A stretch of DNA of 64,000 bases, taken from Prorocentrum cordatum. Lineage: Eukaryota > Sar > Dinophyceae > Prorocentrales > Prorocentraceae. The DNA lies in contig CAUYUJ010005769.1 of NCBI GenBank assembly GCA_963575745.1, forward strand, positions 169,290 through 233,289, written 5' to 3'. A model generated the notes under the pieces. It ran no database searches. It worked only from the letters and a program-made list of their open reading frames with translations, and had not been told where the DNA came from. Position numbers and translations under genes: made by a program. Shown here in pieces: positions 10,723 to 20,976 of the stretch (position 1 is the first letter of the stretch; every line of letters starts with the position of its first letter).

Positions 10723-13206
10723 CGCCCGACTTAGCCCTGGCAGCTGGACGGATAGTTGTGATCCACCCTGCGCACTGCCCCAGTCGGGGCTGAAGGCATG
10801 CGTCTGCTGTGCACGCCTCCCCCTTCTCCCACGCCAGGGCGGAGATAGGAACGCGAGGGGGCCTCCGCCTTCTCCCTCCCTCCCTCCCTCCCTCCACCCC
10901 GTCGCCCGTCGTTGAAACCCATGTCCCGCAGGGCTCTGTGGCCGACCCTGCGGTGACTTCCCGTCCGAGTGGGACACCCGAAGCGAATGAGGCGAAACAA
11001 TTTTTCGAAGCTAATGAGGCGAATCTGTGGATGCTTCCGACTTCCTGTATTTCGGAATTCGGAGATGGAACCAGCAAGTTTCAGTCATGCAGATGGCGTT
11101 CCCTCCGCTCCGAATCCTCCCTCCCCAGTGCCTCTCACAGCGCATGGCGCTAGCTGCTAAGGGGCGCAGAGCTGCAAGACCGGCACACGACGGACAGAAA
11201 CGCTTGACAGAAGTTGCTCCCTGGAATGCGGACCCAGCGTTTGGTGCAGGAGTGTTCGACTGGATGCTAGACTAACGAGGCTTTCGGCAGGCTAAGTGCT
11301 AGGCTGCTGCCGCCACCATGGCCGCCCCCCCCCGCCCGCGGCACCGCCCTTGCTCTCTCCTTGGCGCCCACGTGACGCAAGCCGGGTGTAATGGGGCATT
11401 CTAAACGCACCACACGGTGTGCCCCGCGTTCCCTGTCTTCGCTTCCCTCAGCCAGGCGAGTGCCTCTCCACCCGCGAGCTCTCCCCGCAAACGCCAGACT
11501 CTTTCCTGCTCCCCCGCTCAGGGGCCAGGTTCTGAACACATCTCCGCACGTACGCCAGCAGCTGTCAAAACGATATGAATACAACAACGGGTGCTTGCCA
11601 TTCTGGCAAGACTGCCTTTCAGAATGTGTAGGATCTCCGTCGCCCGGGACAGCGCCAAATATTGACCGCCTTTGCTTGCCGCTGGGTCGTAATTGACCGT
11701 CAAGGGCCCGAAGATAACACAACCCTCGGATACGTAACGTCAAGCCTCAGCATGCTGTCAGTTTCTGCTGCGGGGCAGATACACGCAAGCGATAGACAAG
11801 GAACTCCCGAGTTGTTTGCTTCCCTGCACGCATCGGATCCTGTCCACCGAAACAGACTGGCTGCCAGCTGGCAGTTGCTCATCTTGAGGTTTCTATGCTC
11901 GGGCATGGTGCGATTTGGCCTGCAGGAGGAAGCCGCATTGATATACCCTTGCTCTCCTCCCCGGCGTACGGAAAGTCGCTTTGTTTCCGTCGTCGTCTCG
12001 TTTCGTGCCGCGCCTGGGCCGAAGAGAACTCCCACGCGGGTGCAGTGAACGACCGCTGAGGGTCGTCAGTCATCTTGCACGGCAGCTTGCTAGACTGCCC
12101 TGGCTGGTACTTTGCCTTCCACTCACTGTCGTATTGTACAGTCTACCTTGGCGCCCCAACAATCATGTTCAGTCTCACTACATGTTCTGCGAGATGCGTG
12201 CTGGCCTCTGCTGACAGGATCCCAGCTGAATCAGCGTTGCGATCCCCCCCAAACCCCCCACCCTTCTGCGGGGACAACAGACGACCACAATCACATCGAG
12301 AGCACACCCTGGGGGATGTCTTGTGTACGCCAGCAGTCGTAAGAACACCGAAACCAGCTTAGTACTGTTTGCGGTCGGTATGGGCGTCCAGGACGACCAA
12401 ATCGACCACAACCACAACCAAAGTGCTCATGCTGACATCGGTGGGTTCTCCCCCGAGGGGCCCTCCAGAAAAAGACTCTTCGTTGTGGTTGTGATTTTGT
12501 TGTACCCGGACCTTCCTTCCGCCCTCCTCTTCTAGTCTGACCACGTCCAGTCTCGCCCAGTTGGCATGAGGGCGAAAGGTACTGGTGGAAATGGATCCCA
12601 GACGCCGGGGCCTTCACCCAGGGAGCAGCTTTTCATCAAGAGCCACTTTTGGACAGCCCTGGGGCCTGTGAAGAGGGCCCCGCATACGCGGGGCACCTTG
12701 GAAGAATGCTTGGCAAGGGCCCCCCTCCTCCAGGACCCTCCCTTTCATCGCGATCCGCCTCCTCTTCCTCCTCCTCCCCGCCCCTCCTGGACAGCCTACG
12801 TGTCCAAGAGGCCTCGCCGACTGAGGCGAGAGAGCACAAAGCAAGTCTCAGCAGCGGCGCCAGGGCTGGATCCACACCGGTCTCGGGCCTGTCCTTGGGG
12901 CTGGCTTCTCGTCTCGAGTCCTCTGTTGACGGCCCCAGGGCCCCTCAAGGGCCCCGGAAACTGAACATAGCCCCAAGCCTACCGGTGTTTTCTCTGGTAG
13001 GTCCCAAAGCAGTGCGATGACAGACCCGTGCGGTGACCTCGAACTCCGCAAGGACTGTCACCGCACCAATTTCGGACCTTGGAGGCCCCAGTTGTCCGAG
13101 ACATCCCCAAGCTGCAAAACAGTGGAGTCAACCCGAATTCACGCTGACTCACCACACGGCGTGGTCACCGCACTGTTGGCACCGCCCGATTAATCACTGC
13201 GAGAGA
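10723..13206. other. 2.5 kb without a supported gene
   Basis: Only short overlapping frames. A (CCCT)n run lies at 10873-10898. Nothing resembles a domain, RNA gene or element; one minus-strand phrase is discussed among the rejected items. Confidence 0.4.
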
Positions 13207-13207
13207 A

Positions 13208-13612
13208 TGGGGCGCCCGAGTTATCCGGGGTAACTCGGGCCCGGGGTAACTCGGGTCTGGATTCTCGAAAAACGAACCTCCTCCTCCTCCACCTCCTCCT
13301 CCTCCTCCTCCTCCTCCCCCTCCTCCTCCTCCTCCTCCTCCTCCTCCTCCTCCGCCTTGGCGCGGCGGATGTTCTGAGTTTGGGCGCCCGAGTTATCCGG
13401 GGTAACTCGGGCCAGGGGTAGCTCGGGTCTGGATTCTCGGAAAACGAACCCGAGTTAGCCCTGACCCGAATTATCCCGGATGATTTGGGGCTCTGGACGC
13501 CCGAGTTATCCGGGGTAACTCGGGCCCGGGGCAAATCGGGTTGTGATTTTCGTAAAAAAAAAAAAAAAACAAGCCCGAATTAGCCCTGACCCGAGTTACC
13601 CCTGATGATTCG
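13208..13612. repeat. Cluster of three hairpin elements, family H1
   Basis: Each unit (~112 bp) begins gggcgcccgagttatccggg. It contains inverted CCGAGTTA / TAACTCGG motifs, a GGATTCTCG(A/G)AAAACGAACC linker, and ends GATGATTCGGGG or similar. Units lie at 13209-13276 (truncated by a (TCC)n tract at 13278-13352), 13382-13495 and 13496-13612. A further full unit is at 22574-22687. Confidence 0.85.
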
Positions 13613-13756
13613 GGGGTATCAATGCATCGCCGACGTATCGACGATGCATCGGCGAGGTCGGCCATGCGTCGGCGACTTCGGCGCGGAGAAACTCGGGATC
13701 CACAGCGAGCCACGTCGACGATGTCTCGGCGACGCGGCCCAATCATCCGACCCCAT

Positions 13757-13965
13757 CCATAATCCGGGATGATGATTAATACAAAAAATGTGAGAGAACG
13801 ATTAACACAAATAGTTCTCTGCTATTTCTGCACATTTTTTCTGACTGGAGGAGAACGATAAAAAAAAACATAGTTTTCCAGCCCGCGGTCGGTTTTTTCT
13901 AATCGTCATCCCGGGCGCCGCCGCGTGAACACGACCCCCGGTCATTTATTGATCGTCATCCTCCA
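13757..13965 (+). mobile_element. TIR element family M3, copy 1
   Basis: Contains GGGATGATGATT ... AATCGTCATCCC inverted ends (13766-13912). An outer segment shared with the second copy ends TTTATTGATCGTCATCCTCC. The body shares gactggaggagaacgat and ttttccagcccgcgg with the copy at 17909-18114. The right edge lies 5 bp from the M1 copy at 13973. Non-coding. Confidence 0.8.
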
Positions 13966-13972
13966 CTAACTA

Positions 13973-14136
13973 CACCCTGCGAAATGCTTAAGAAATCATG
14001 GGTTCAGAAATTCATAGTCTCAGAACTTGAATAAAACCCAGAACTTCTATCAAAATCTTGGGATTTACATTGAAAAGTAAAGAATAATCGAGACTCTGGA
14101 CGAAAACTTAGGTTTTCTTAAGCATCGCCTAAGGTG
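13973..14136 (+). mobile_element. 164-bp MITE, family M1, copy 2 (TA target duplication)
   Basis: Same length and ends as the copy at 4937-5100, flanked by TA at 13971-13972 and 14137-14138. Only a small number of substitutions separate the two copies, so insertion is recent or the family is still active. The right end abuts a probable coding exon. Confidence 0.85.
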
Positions 14137-14145
14137 TACTCCCAG

Positions 14146-14393
14146 CCCGCATCGGAGGACTGGAGGTCTTCGGCGCGGGAGGAGGCTGGTTCAACGCAAC
14201 CGTGGCGCCCGAGCTCTTGTACAACCTGGAGCCTATATGGATGCTGCGCGAACAGGCCGTAGGAGACCCAGTGGTTTTCGAGCAGCGCGTCTCCGACACT
14301 TTCTCTGAGGATCCAGCACGCACATTACTGCATATTCTGGAGTCTCAGACACCACAGTTTTCTATCGCCTGCGCAGGCTGCCCCCCCGAGTGA
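14146..14393 (+). CDS. Probable coding exon, unknown protein
   Basis: Just after a possible acceptor (gtactcccag, ending 14145) a plus frame opens with RIGGLEVFGAGGGWFNATVA, followed by PELLYNLEPIWMLREQAV, VVFEQRVSDTFSEDPARTLL and HILESQTPQ. A TGA ends it at 14391-14393. Composition and codon ends look like real protein. The frame may leave the exon earlier, for example after ESQ. No family is recognised. If real, the adjacent M1 element sits in or at the edge of its upstream intron. No partner exons could be linked, so it may be an orphan or relic. Confidence 0.4.
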
Positions 14394-14624
14394 GACACGA
14401 CTGCGCCGAGAAGGCACGTGCGAGCACACGGAAAACAATGGCCCGCTTGCCCCGGGATATAACTGTCGAAGGCCTGGTGTGCGAGCCAGAGGGCACTGCG
14501 CCAAGACACAGGGCAGTTCTTAATCCATAGGATTTTAAACATATATGAGTTTTAATGAATGAATTTATGCATGAACTCAACATTGCTTTTCATACTACAT
14601 CCCTGCATGTTGAATACATGATCC
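14394..14624. other. No supported gene
   Basis: AT-richer stretch with no recognisable content. Confidence 0.4.
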
Positions 14625-14829
14625 GCGTTGGCAGAACTGGGTTTAATGGAACCTGGCTTAATGATCTGTACGGGGGGCGCCCCCCCGTCCCGTGTCCACT
14701 GACCGGAAATGCCGTCACCCAAAAAAACACCGGCTATGACAAGCCTGGTTTAGTGATTCTGGCCAATTCGAAGGCTCCTGGGCCCTACCACTAACCGGGT
14801 CCCCTTACCCGGGGTCCTGGCTATACCCG
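14625..14829 (+). repeat. Interspersed repeat family R1, copy 1
   Basis: Starts gcgttggcagaactgggttt and includes a (G)n-CGCCCCCCCG block and gcctggtttagtg, ending ccggggtcctggctatacccg. The same order of blocks recurs at 22853-23175, where it is split by an M4 element, and pieces recur in 23.3-24.2 kb. Confidence 0.75.
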
Positions 14830-15507
14830 AAAGATAGCGGCACTTGGTCTGGAAGCGCGGCCGCCCTGCGCTGCAATGTGCTCACTGTGTGTACAAGCTG
14901 GCGCAATCGGGTTCACAGGGAGGAGGTCACCATTAATCTCTCCTGCCCTGCTGCTCCTGCTCCTCACCCCTTCCCCTTTGCTTCGGGCTGTGCCATCTCG
15001 GGGCATCACTGGCCCGCCTCACAGCAGGGCGCGCAGAGCTATGTGCACATGCCCGTGCACGCTCTGCCCAACAAGCGCCGTGCCGGAGGCTGGCTGTGGA
15101 CTTGACGGGAGAGGAGATCATGGGGAGAGCCCGGGGCTGGGAGCCAGCACCGCTCGGGTCGGGCGAAAGGGGGGGATAGCAAAGGGGGGGGTTGAGAATC
15201 AGCTCACGTAGCTGATTTTCCCGGCGCCTCCCGGCGCCGGAGGCGGCCATGTATCGAGGAATGGGCCCCTCGGTGAAGCCGAAACCAGCTGCATGCAGCA
15301 AATTTCGTAACCCCCCCTTTCCCATTCCCCCCGTTTCGCCCGACCCGAACCGCCCGGGCCCGGCGTGGCGGGCCTTGTCCACCTCCTCCTGGGACCCGAG
15401 CTTCCCGCGGTACAGCTCCGTGTAGTGGCCGAGCCAGTCCTGGGGCGCTGCGCCCGGGGCGGCGGAGCGGGACGGACGGGCCCGTCGGGCCTCGGAGCCC
15501 GGCGGTC
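14830..15507. other. GC-rich stretch, no supported gene
   Basis: Contains a short palindrome CCGGCGCC...GGCGCCGG near 15218-15245. No coding support. Confidence 0.4.
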
Positions 15508-15790
15508 CTCCTCCTCCTCCTCCTCCTCCTCCTCCCTCTCCTCTCCTCCTTCCTCCTCCTCCTCCTTCGCCCCCCCCCCTCCCCTCCTCCTCCCCTCCTC
15601 CTCCTCCTCCTCCTCCTCCTCCTCCTCCTCTCCTCCTCCTCCTCCTCCTCCTCCTCCTCCTCCTCCTCCTCCTCCTCCTCCTCCTCCTCCTCCTCCTCCT
15701 CCTCCTCCTCCATCTCTCTGTCGTCCTCCCCCTCCTCCTTCCCCTCCTCCTCCTCCTCCTCCTCCTCCTCCTTCTCATTCCGCCTCCGCC
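15508..15790. repeat. (TCC)n pyrimidine tract
   Basis: Nearly pure TCC repeat with a few interruptions. Poly-Pro, Ser, Glu or Arg frames on either strand are artefacts. Confidence 0.95.
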
Positions 15791-15811
15791 TCCTCCTCCG
15801 CCGCCGCCTGG

Positions 15812-15915
15812 GCGGCAAAGAAATATACACGAACACCAGGATTCCCAATATTTTCCCAGATGTTCTGCGTTTTTGTCTTCCCCCCCACTCCCCCTATATT
15901 GTCCCACATTTTCGC
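15812..15915 (+). mobile_element. Truncated copy of interspersed element M2
   Basis: Shares ggattcccaatattttccca and a TTTTTGTCTTCCCCCCCACT-like block with the elements at 7846-8001 and 20820-20976. Ends are diverged. Confidence 0.65.
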
Positions 15916-16263
15916 ACCGCAGGACGCGACGCCGCCCGCAGACCAGAGCGGGACGGGGGGAGCCGGCCGAAAGGGAGGCTTCTGCCGCTGGCAGCCCCAA
16001 GGCACCCAGCTCTGCACGCCGGGCATCTCAGATCGAGCCCGCTCGACAAGTGTCGCAGAGAGATGGGGTCGCGGTCTCTGGTGATGATTCCCCGCGATGT
16101 TGCGGTGTTTGTTCGGCGAAATCGGACCTCGGGGATAGGAGAGGAGAACGACCAGGAAAAGAGGGCCGGCGCCTGCGCAGTGGGCTCGGGCAGGCGGTGG
16201 ACAGTGCGCAGCTTGCACGCTGACGCGCTCAGAAATGACGAGGCAGTGTTAGAATCGGGGATG
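15916..16263. other. No supported gene
   Basis: Nothing recognisable. Confidence 0.4.
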
Positions 16264-16394
16264 GACAGACCCCCCTTTAGTAAAACGTGGTCTAGGTAAA
16301 ACGACCTGAGGCCCAAACCTGGCGGGCGCAAGCCTGGAGCATAACGGCCACGGCGCCCTCTCGAGAACCGAAAACGGACAATTCACTAATCGAC
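16264..16394 (+). repeat. Interspersed repeat family R2, copy 1
   Basis: About 130 bp, from an ACAGACCCCCCTTTAGTAAA-like start to gaaccgaaaacggacaattc and aatcgac. It matches 20468-20598 in block order. Confidence 0.7.
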
Positions 16395-16573
16395 GTGTCA
16401 CTGTTGGGGGTTCTGTCCACCCCCGATAGAACCATTGGGGTAACAGGTTGCCGCGTGCAGAGCAATCCGGCGCGGCACTGGGCGAAGGAGAGCGGGCGAC
16501 GAGTCTCGAGAACCGATGTGTCGCAAGGACCATGCCAATGCTACGGTTTAGTGGCAGCGGCCCCGACAAGCCC

Positions 16574-16798
16574 TTGGGAACCCCCAAACCGGGTGGTGAG
16601 ATACCAGGCGACCTGGAATCCCCAAAAAGGTCACCGCTGGGTTTGGGGACGCGGGGTCACCACCGGGTTATGTGACTCCTGGACCCACCAGTGTCCGGGA
16701 CATCCTCGGAAAACCGCACGAGTCCCCAAACCGGGTGGTGACATCAAATCGCCCGAGACTCACCGCCAGGTGTTGTCACCACCACGTTTGGGGAATAC
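16574..16798. mobile_element. Small foldback elements with CCCCAAACCGGGTGGTGA ends
   Basis: A 72-bp hairpin at 16723-16794 has the left arm TCCCCAAACCGGGTGGTGAC and the right arm GTCACCACCACGTTTGGGGA. The same arm sequence also occurs at 16577-16596 and in inverted form near 16636-16660, so two overlapping or nested copies are likely. Confidence 0.65.
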
Positions 16799-17104
16799 CA
16801 AAAGCCCGACCCGGTGGCGAAGCGCTGCCCGGACAAAGGGCGGATGCCGCGCGCCATGCGCACACTGCTGCGCATGTCCAGCTCGGTACACTTGAAACCG
16901 CGGAGGTGCATCAGCAGAACAGTGGGGACCGGGAGGGGAGGCGGAGGAGGAGGAGACTCTTTTGGTCGGCGGGTCGAGAGCGGGCCTCTTCCGGTTAAGA
17001 AGTAGGCGGGGCGCGCGAAGCACTAACTGGGGAGACAGGGCGCGGGCGGGCGGGGCCTCAGGCGGCCGGAGGGTGCGGAGTGCAGGCGGTGCCGAAGAGC
17101 TTGC

Positions 17105-17232
17105 CGAGGAGGAGGAGGCGGAGGAGGAGGAGGAGGAGGAGGAGGAGACCGACGAGGTGGAGGAGGAGGAGGAGAAGGAGGAGGAGGAAGCGGAGGAGGA
17201 GAAGGAGGAGGAGGAGGAGGAGGAGGAGGAGG
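17105..17232. repeat. (GGA)n purine tract
   Basis: GGA repeats with AGG/AAG interruptions. The long Glu- or Arg-rich frames across 16962-17460 derive from it. Confidence 0.9.
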
Positions 17233-17368
17233 CAGGAGGTGCTCGAAAGGACCGCAGGAGCGGCCGCCGAGGGAAGGGGCGGCGCGCAGGCGGGAAGGAG
17301 CGGAGCGCCCGGGGGGGCGGGGCGGCAGGCGGCGGAGGCGGGCGTGCGGTGGCGGCAGGCGGGCGGGG

Positions 17369-17553
17369 CCCAGACCCCCTCGAGTCATGAAAAAATCACG
17401 ACGGGAGGTTTTTCATTATTTTTGGACTCTGGGGGCCCTTACCGGCCCTGGGGACCGTGAAAAAACGACACAGGACGAAAAACCGGTCTTGGGGAATGGG
17501 TCCAGACCTCTGGGGGTCGACGTCATGAAAAAATCATGACGTCGGGGGTCTGG
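17369..17553 (+). mobile_element. ~185-bp TIR element family M4, copy 1
   Basis: Begins CCAGACCCCCTCGAGTCATG and ends with a GACGTCATGA/TCATGACGTC palindrome and GGGGGTCTGG. The body includes ggacgaaaaaccggtc. Two further copies exist: 18783-18966 in opposite orientation and 22889-23071. Flanking G runs hide any target duplication here. Confidence 0.85.
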
Positions 17554-17908
17554 GGGGCGAGAAGCGGGGGGCAAGGCAGGTGCGCTCGCGCCAGGTCTGA
17601 CTTCTCGCCCTCCCCCGCCCATGCCTTCCCACTGCGCGGACTTTTCTCCATCCGCGGGCGCGCGTCATGGCGGACCTGGAGCTCCCAGAGCGATCTCTCC
17701 GTGGCATGCGCCATCGGAGAAAGAGGGAGATGCGCACAGGAGGGGGGGGAGAGGTCGCCGAGGCGAGGCCCTGGCGATTCGGCCGGCTGGCACGCCTGAT
17801 ATGGGCACGGAAAGAACGGGTGCGATGCCCAACAACACATGTTGCCCAAAATCCGGCAGCGGCTGCTGTTGGGCCAGCAACTTGGTCTCAGAAGTGGACG
17901 CCAACTGC
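17554..17908. other. No supported gene
   Basis: Overlapping frames on both strands without recognisable content. Confidence 0.4.
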
Positions 17909-18114
17909 GGATAATGCGGGATGACGATTCAGAAAAAAATGAGAGAGAACGATTAAAAACATAGTTTTCTGATATTTCTGCACAATTTTCTGACTGGAGG
18001 AGAACGATTTTTAAAAAATAGTTTTCCAGCCCGCGGCCGGTTTTTTCTAATCGTCATCCCAAGCGCCGCCGCGTGAACACGACCCCCGGTCATTTATTCA
18101 TCGTCATCCTCCAT
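17909..18114 (+). mobile_element. TIR element family M3, copy 2
   Basis: Core 17918-18060 has ends GGGATGACGATT ... AATCGTCATCCC. The outer right arm ends TCATCGTCATCCTCC. See copy 1 at 13757-13965 for the shared blocks. Confidence 0.8.
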
Positions 18115-18236
18115 TACACCAACAGCGAGTCCTGCTCAAAATGGACAGGGGCTGCTGCAGGTCTGCGCCCCCATCCTTTCCGCATGGCAGGTTCGCGTCG
18201 TCTCGACCCCAGCCTTGGTTCCTGATATCGCAGGTA

Positions 18237-18415
18237 CTCCAGATTTCGTAATAAAAGGGAGGGGGTCTGGACCCTCCAAGACAAGCCATTTCAGACCCCC
18301 CCCGTGGGAGAACCCTCCAAAACATCGTCCCCAGACCCCCCCAGGCCCTCCAAGATAGCCTGGAAGAGACCCCCCCCGAAATGAGACCCCCCTCCCTTTA
18401 TTACGAAATCTGGAG
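18237..18415. mobile_element. 179-bp foldback MITE, family M5, TA target duplication
   Basis: Almost perfect terminal inverted repeats of about 32 bp. The left arm starts CTCCAGATTTCGTAATAAAA and the right arm ends TTTATTACGAAATCTGGAG. The element is flanked by TA at 18235-18236 and 18416-18417. The interior carries repeated ccctccaa(g/a)a blocks. Confidence 0.85.
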
Positions 18416-18418
18416 TAT

Positions 18419-18782
18419 CGTTCAACCTTGAGCGATCGGTCCTTTCCGACACGTCGGATCGGTCAACACCGACTGAGTCTGGATCGCCAGCGGCTCTCAA
18501 CGTTGAACGCTGGCGGCGGGATCGCCGCCGGTCGACACGATGCGAACCTACCGAACCCATTCCGACCGTACCGAGCCCACGGGCTTGGGCCAAAGGCCAC
18601 CGGGGGAGTGTCCTGGGTGGAAGGCCCAGCGGGCTCCGAAGATATCCGCCGGGCGGCACGTGTAGGGTTAGGTCGGGCGCGTCCCCCTGCAGGCGGGCTT
18701 TGGGCGAAAAATGAAACATGCTCCACGAATGCTCAAACATAGTCAAAAGTAATCAGACAAAATCGTCCCCAGACTATTCTTC
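18419..18782. other. No supported gene
   Basis: Frames on both strands are shadows of one another; nothing recognised. Confidence 0.4.
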
Positions 18783-18966
18783 CCAGACCCCCGACGTCAT
18801 GATTTTTTCATGACGTCGACCCCCAGATGTCTGGACCCATTCCCCAAGACCGGTTTTTCGTCCTGAGTCGTTTTTTGACGGTCCCGAGGGCCGGTAAGGG
18901 CCCCCAGAGTCCAAAAATAATGAAAAACCTCCCGTCGTGATTTTTTCATGACTCGAGGGGGTCTGG
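18783..18966 (-). mobile_element. TIR element family M4, copy 2 (inverted)
   Basis: Reverse-complement match along its whole length to 17369-17553, with few changes. The two copies form a 1.2-kb-spaced inverted repeat enclosing M3 copy 2 and M5. Confidence 0.85.
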
Positions 18967-19410
18967 GTTTGAACAGGCCCGACTTACGTGTAGGGCTCGC
19001 GGGCGGGCGCGACCGCCCCTACGCGCACCGCTGGGCGGGTGACCTGCCGGCGGCGCGCGCCTGGAGGGCCTGCGCCGACCCCCCCCCCCGTGCGAGGCGG
19101 GGGTTTATCCATGACCACGGCCTCGGGGGTGTGGAACTCACCGGACATTGCGTCTACATTTTTTGTGAGGACACCACAAACGAGTCACAGAAGAAGCGAA
19201 AGCGGGAGGGTGGCAAATCCGGCCCTATACAGCAGCGAACATTGAAAAAGGCAGAGCAGGAAGAGGCGAAGAGAGGGGAGAAGGGAAGAGGTGGGAGGAG
19301 GAGAGTTGTTTTTTGCTGACGATCTGAATTTTGTAAAGTCTGACCCGGTTGCCACCAGTAACGCTTGCGTTCTGAATAATTTGTTTGGGTCTTGCCGTCG
19401 CTCGGACGTC
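18967..19410. other. No supported gene
   Basis: A plus frame at 19093-19319 is rich in Lys/Glu/Gly but short and unsupported. Confidence 0.35.
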
Positions 19411-19525
19411 CATTCCCCGTGCATTTTTCGGTGTCGTGCGTGCTTTTTTTGTGCTCGATGGTCCAGGATGGTCCTCGATGGTTCTCGCCGAGAAAAAATG
19501 CACACGTCCAAGCGATGCCAGCGCG
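19411..19525 (+). repeat. Interspersed repeat family R3, copy 1
   Basis: About 110 bp, from cattccccgtgcatttttcg to cgtccaagcgatgccag. It matches 22391-22502. Confidence 0.7.
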
Positions 19526-19879
19526 CGGGGTGCAATTCTGGACGTCGAGGCTTCTCGGAGGGGCGACAGCGGCGAGAACGAGGGCTTGGGGCCCACGCGA
19601 AGGGCCACAATTCTGGCCCAAACTGGCGCGCTCCGTCCGCAAAACGCAGACCACGTCATCCCCGAGGTAACTCCAATCCGTCGAAAGTCGCTCTAGCGCC
19701 AAGATGTTCGCCACCGTGCCCCTGGCACGGAGTGAGATGCCCCAAAGGCTCACGGCCGTGCTGCTGCTGCAGCATTGTGGTCCCGGCAGGGCCCGGAACT
19801 CTGGAATTCCAGGTTATCCTGGGGTCTCCCGGGGCTTCTGCCGTGAGTTCTGAGGTCGCTCATGCCAGTCCTCGGAACG

Positions 19880-20435
19880 CTGTGCCCGCCCAAAACGACC
19901 TCCCGAGTGTCCAAGAGGGCTCAGACTCGCCGAAAGATCGATCCAAGACGCCCAGGATGGCCTCCAGACGGCCCAAAAGGTCTCCAAGACGGCCCAAGAT
20001 GCTTACAAGAACACTCTCAAAAACGTCCCAAAAGACAAAACTCATTGATTTGGTCGGTTCCGCCTTTTCAGGTTCCCGACGCTCCAAGACGGCCCAAAAT
20101 GCCTCCAATATCGCCCCAGACGGTACATGATGCTGCCAAGAGGGTGCCGAGACGACCCAAGAGGCCCCCAAGGCGGCTCAAGAGGCCTTCGAGACGGCTC
20201 AAGAGGGCCCCAAGAACGCCCCAAGAGGGTTCCCAGCGGGGGGAACACGAACCAATATGTTGAGCTCTCCGCCCCAGAAGGTCCCCAGGAGGTCCAAGAG
20301 GCCCCCAAGAGGCCCCCAAGAGGCCCACAGGAGGCCCACAAGACGCCCCGAGAGGCCCCCAAGTGGGCCTCAGGTTGTCCCAAGAGGCCCCCAAGAGGCA
20401 TCACGATTGCCCCCAGAGGCAACCTAGAGCCCTCG
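19880..20435 (+). repeat. Degenerate CAAGAnGGCCC(C) repeat, region 1
   Basis: Runs of 9-12-mers such as ccaagacggcccaagaggcc. The same class occurs at 24590-24870 (plus) and, as the complement, at 28540-29345, 34670-35475, 49130-49400 and 49830-50070. Long Pro/Arg-rich frames are repeat products. Confidence 0.8.
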
Positions 20436-20467
20436 GAAGAGACACCAAGGAACACCTCTCGGCGGTG

Positions 20468-20598
20468 GACAAACCTCCCTTTGGTAAACCGCCCCTTAGT
20501 GAAAGCGGCCTGGGACCGAAACCCACGGACCTGGACCCGCAAAAATGACGGCCGCGACGCCCCCTCGCGAACCGAAAACGGCCAACTCCTCAATCGAC
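20468..20598 (+). repeat. Interspersed repeat family R2, copy 2
   Basis: Matches 16264-16394: CCTCCCTTTGGTAAACCGCC-like start, then gaaccgaaaacggccaactc and aatcgacc at the end. Confidence 0.7.
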
Positions 20599-20604
20599 CA
20601 GCAA

Positions 20605-20820
20605 CCCGGGCACGGTGGCAGGCCGGGCCGTAAGCCACCAGACGTCGCCCCCGTCCCAGGACCCGCATGCCTCAAGAGTCGCAGCCTGCCGAGGTCCCCG
20701 AAGCGGAAGAGACACCAAGGAACAGCTCTGAGAACTCTGGCCACCAACCCAGGCACGGTGGCAGGACGGGCCGTAAGCCACCGGATGTCGCCCCCCTCAC
20801 AGGCCCCGCATGCTTGAAGG
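20605..20820 (+). repeat. ~145-bp tandem duplication
   Basis: The segment cacggtggcaggccgggccg ... cccgcatgcctcaag occurs at about 20611-20675 and again from about 20756. The second copy is interrupted by the M2 element at its catgct/tgcctcaag point. Confidence 0.75.
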
Positions 20821-20976
20821 GGCCCTGGGACACACAAATAAATACACACGAATAAAAGGATTCCCAATACTCTCCCATATTTTCGGGGTTTCTGTCTCCC
20901 CCCCCACTGCCCATACTTTCCCATATTCTCTGGGGAATCGACGATTCATTGTGTCTGTGTGCCTTTTCCCTCCTGA
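20820..20976 (+). mobile_element. Interspersed element M2, copy with an intact empty-site paralog
   Basis: The body matches 7846-8001. It splits the sequence GCATGC(C/T)T(C/G)AAG AGTCGCAGCC, which is present uninterrupted at about 20664-20685, so the pre-insertion site is preserved in the neighbouring duplicate. The flanking TGCTTGAAG / TGCCTCAAG looks like a 9-bp duplication with two mismatches. Confidence 0.75.

Noticed and set aside
11518-11703. Minus-strand phrase GGQYLALSRATEILHI resembling helicase motif VI of PIF1-like proteins
   Set aside because: Only one motif-like phrase in 60 residues; no Walker A, Walker B or motif V in any frame nearby.
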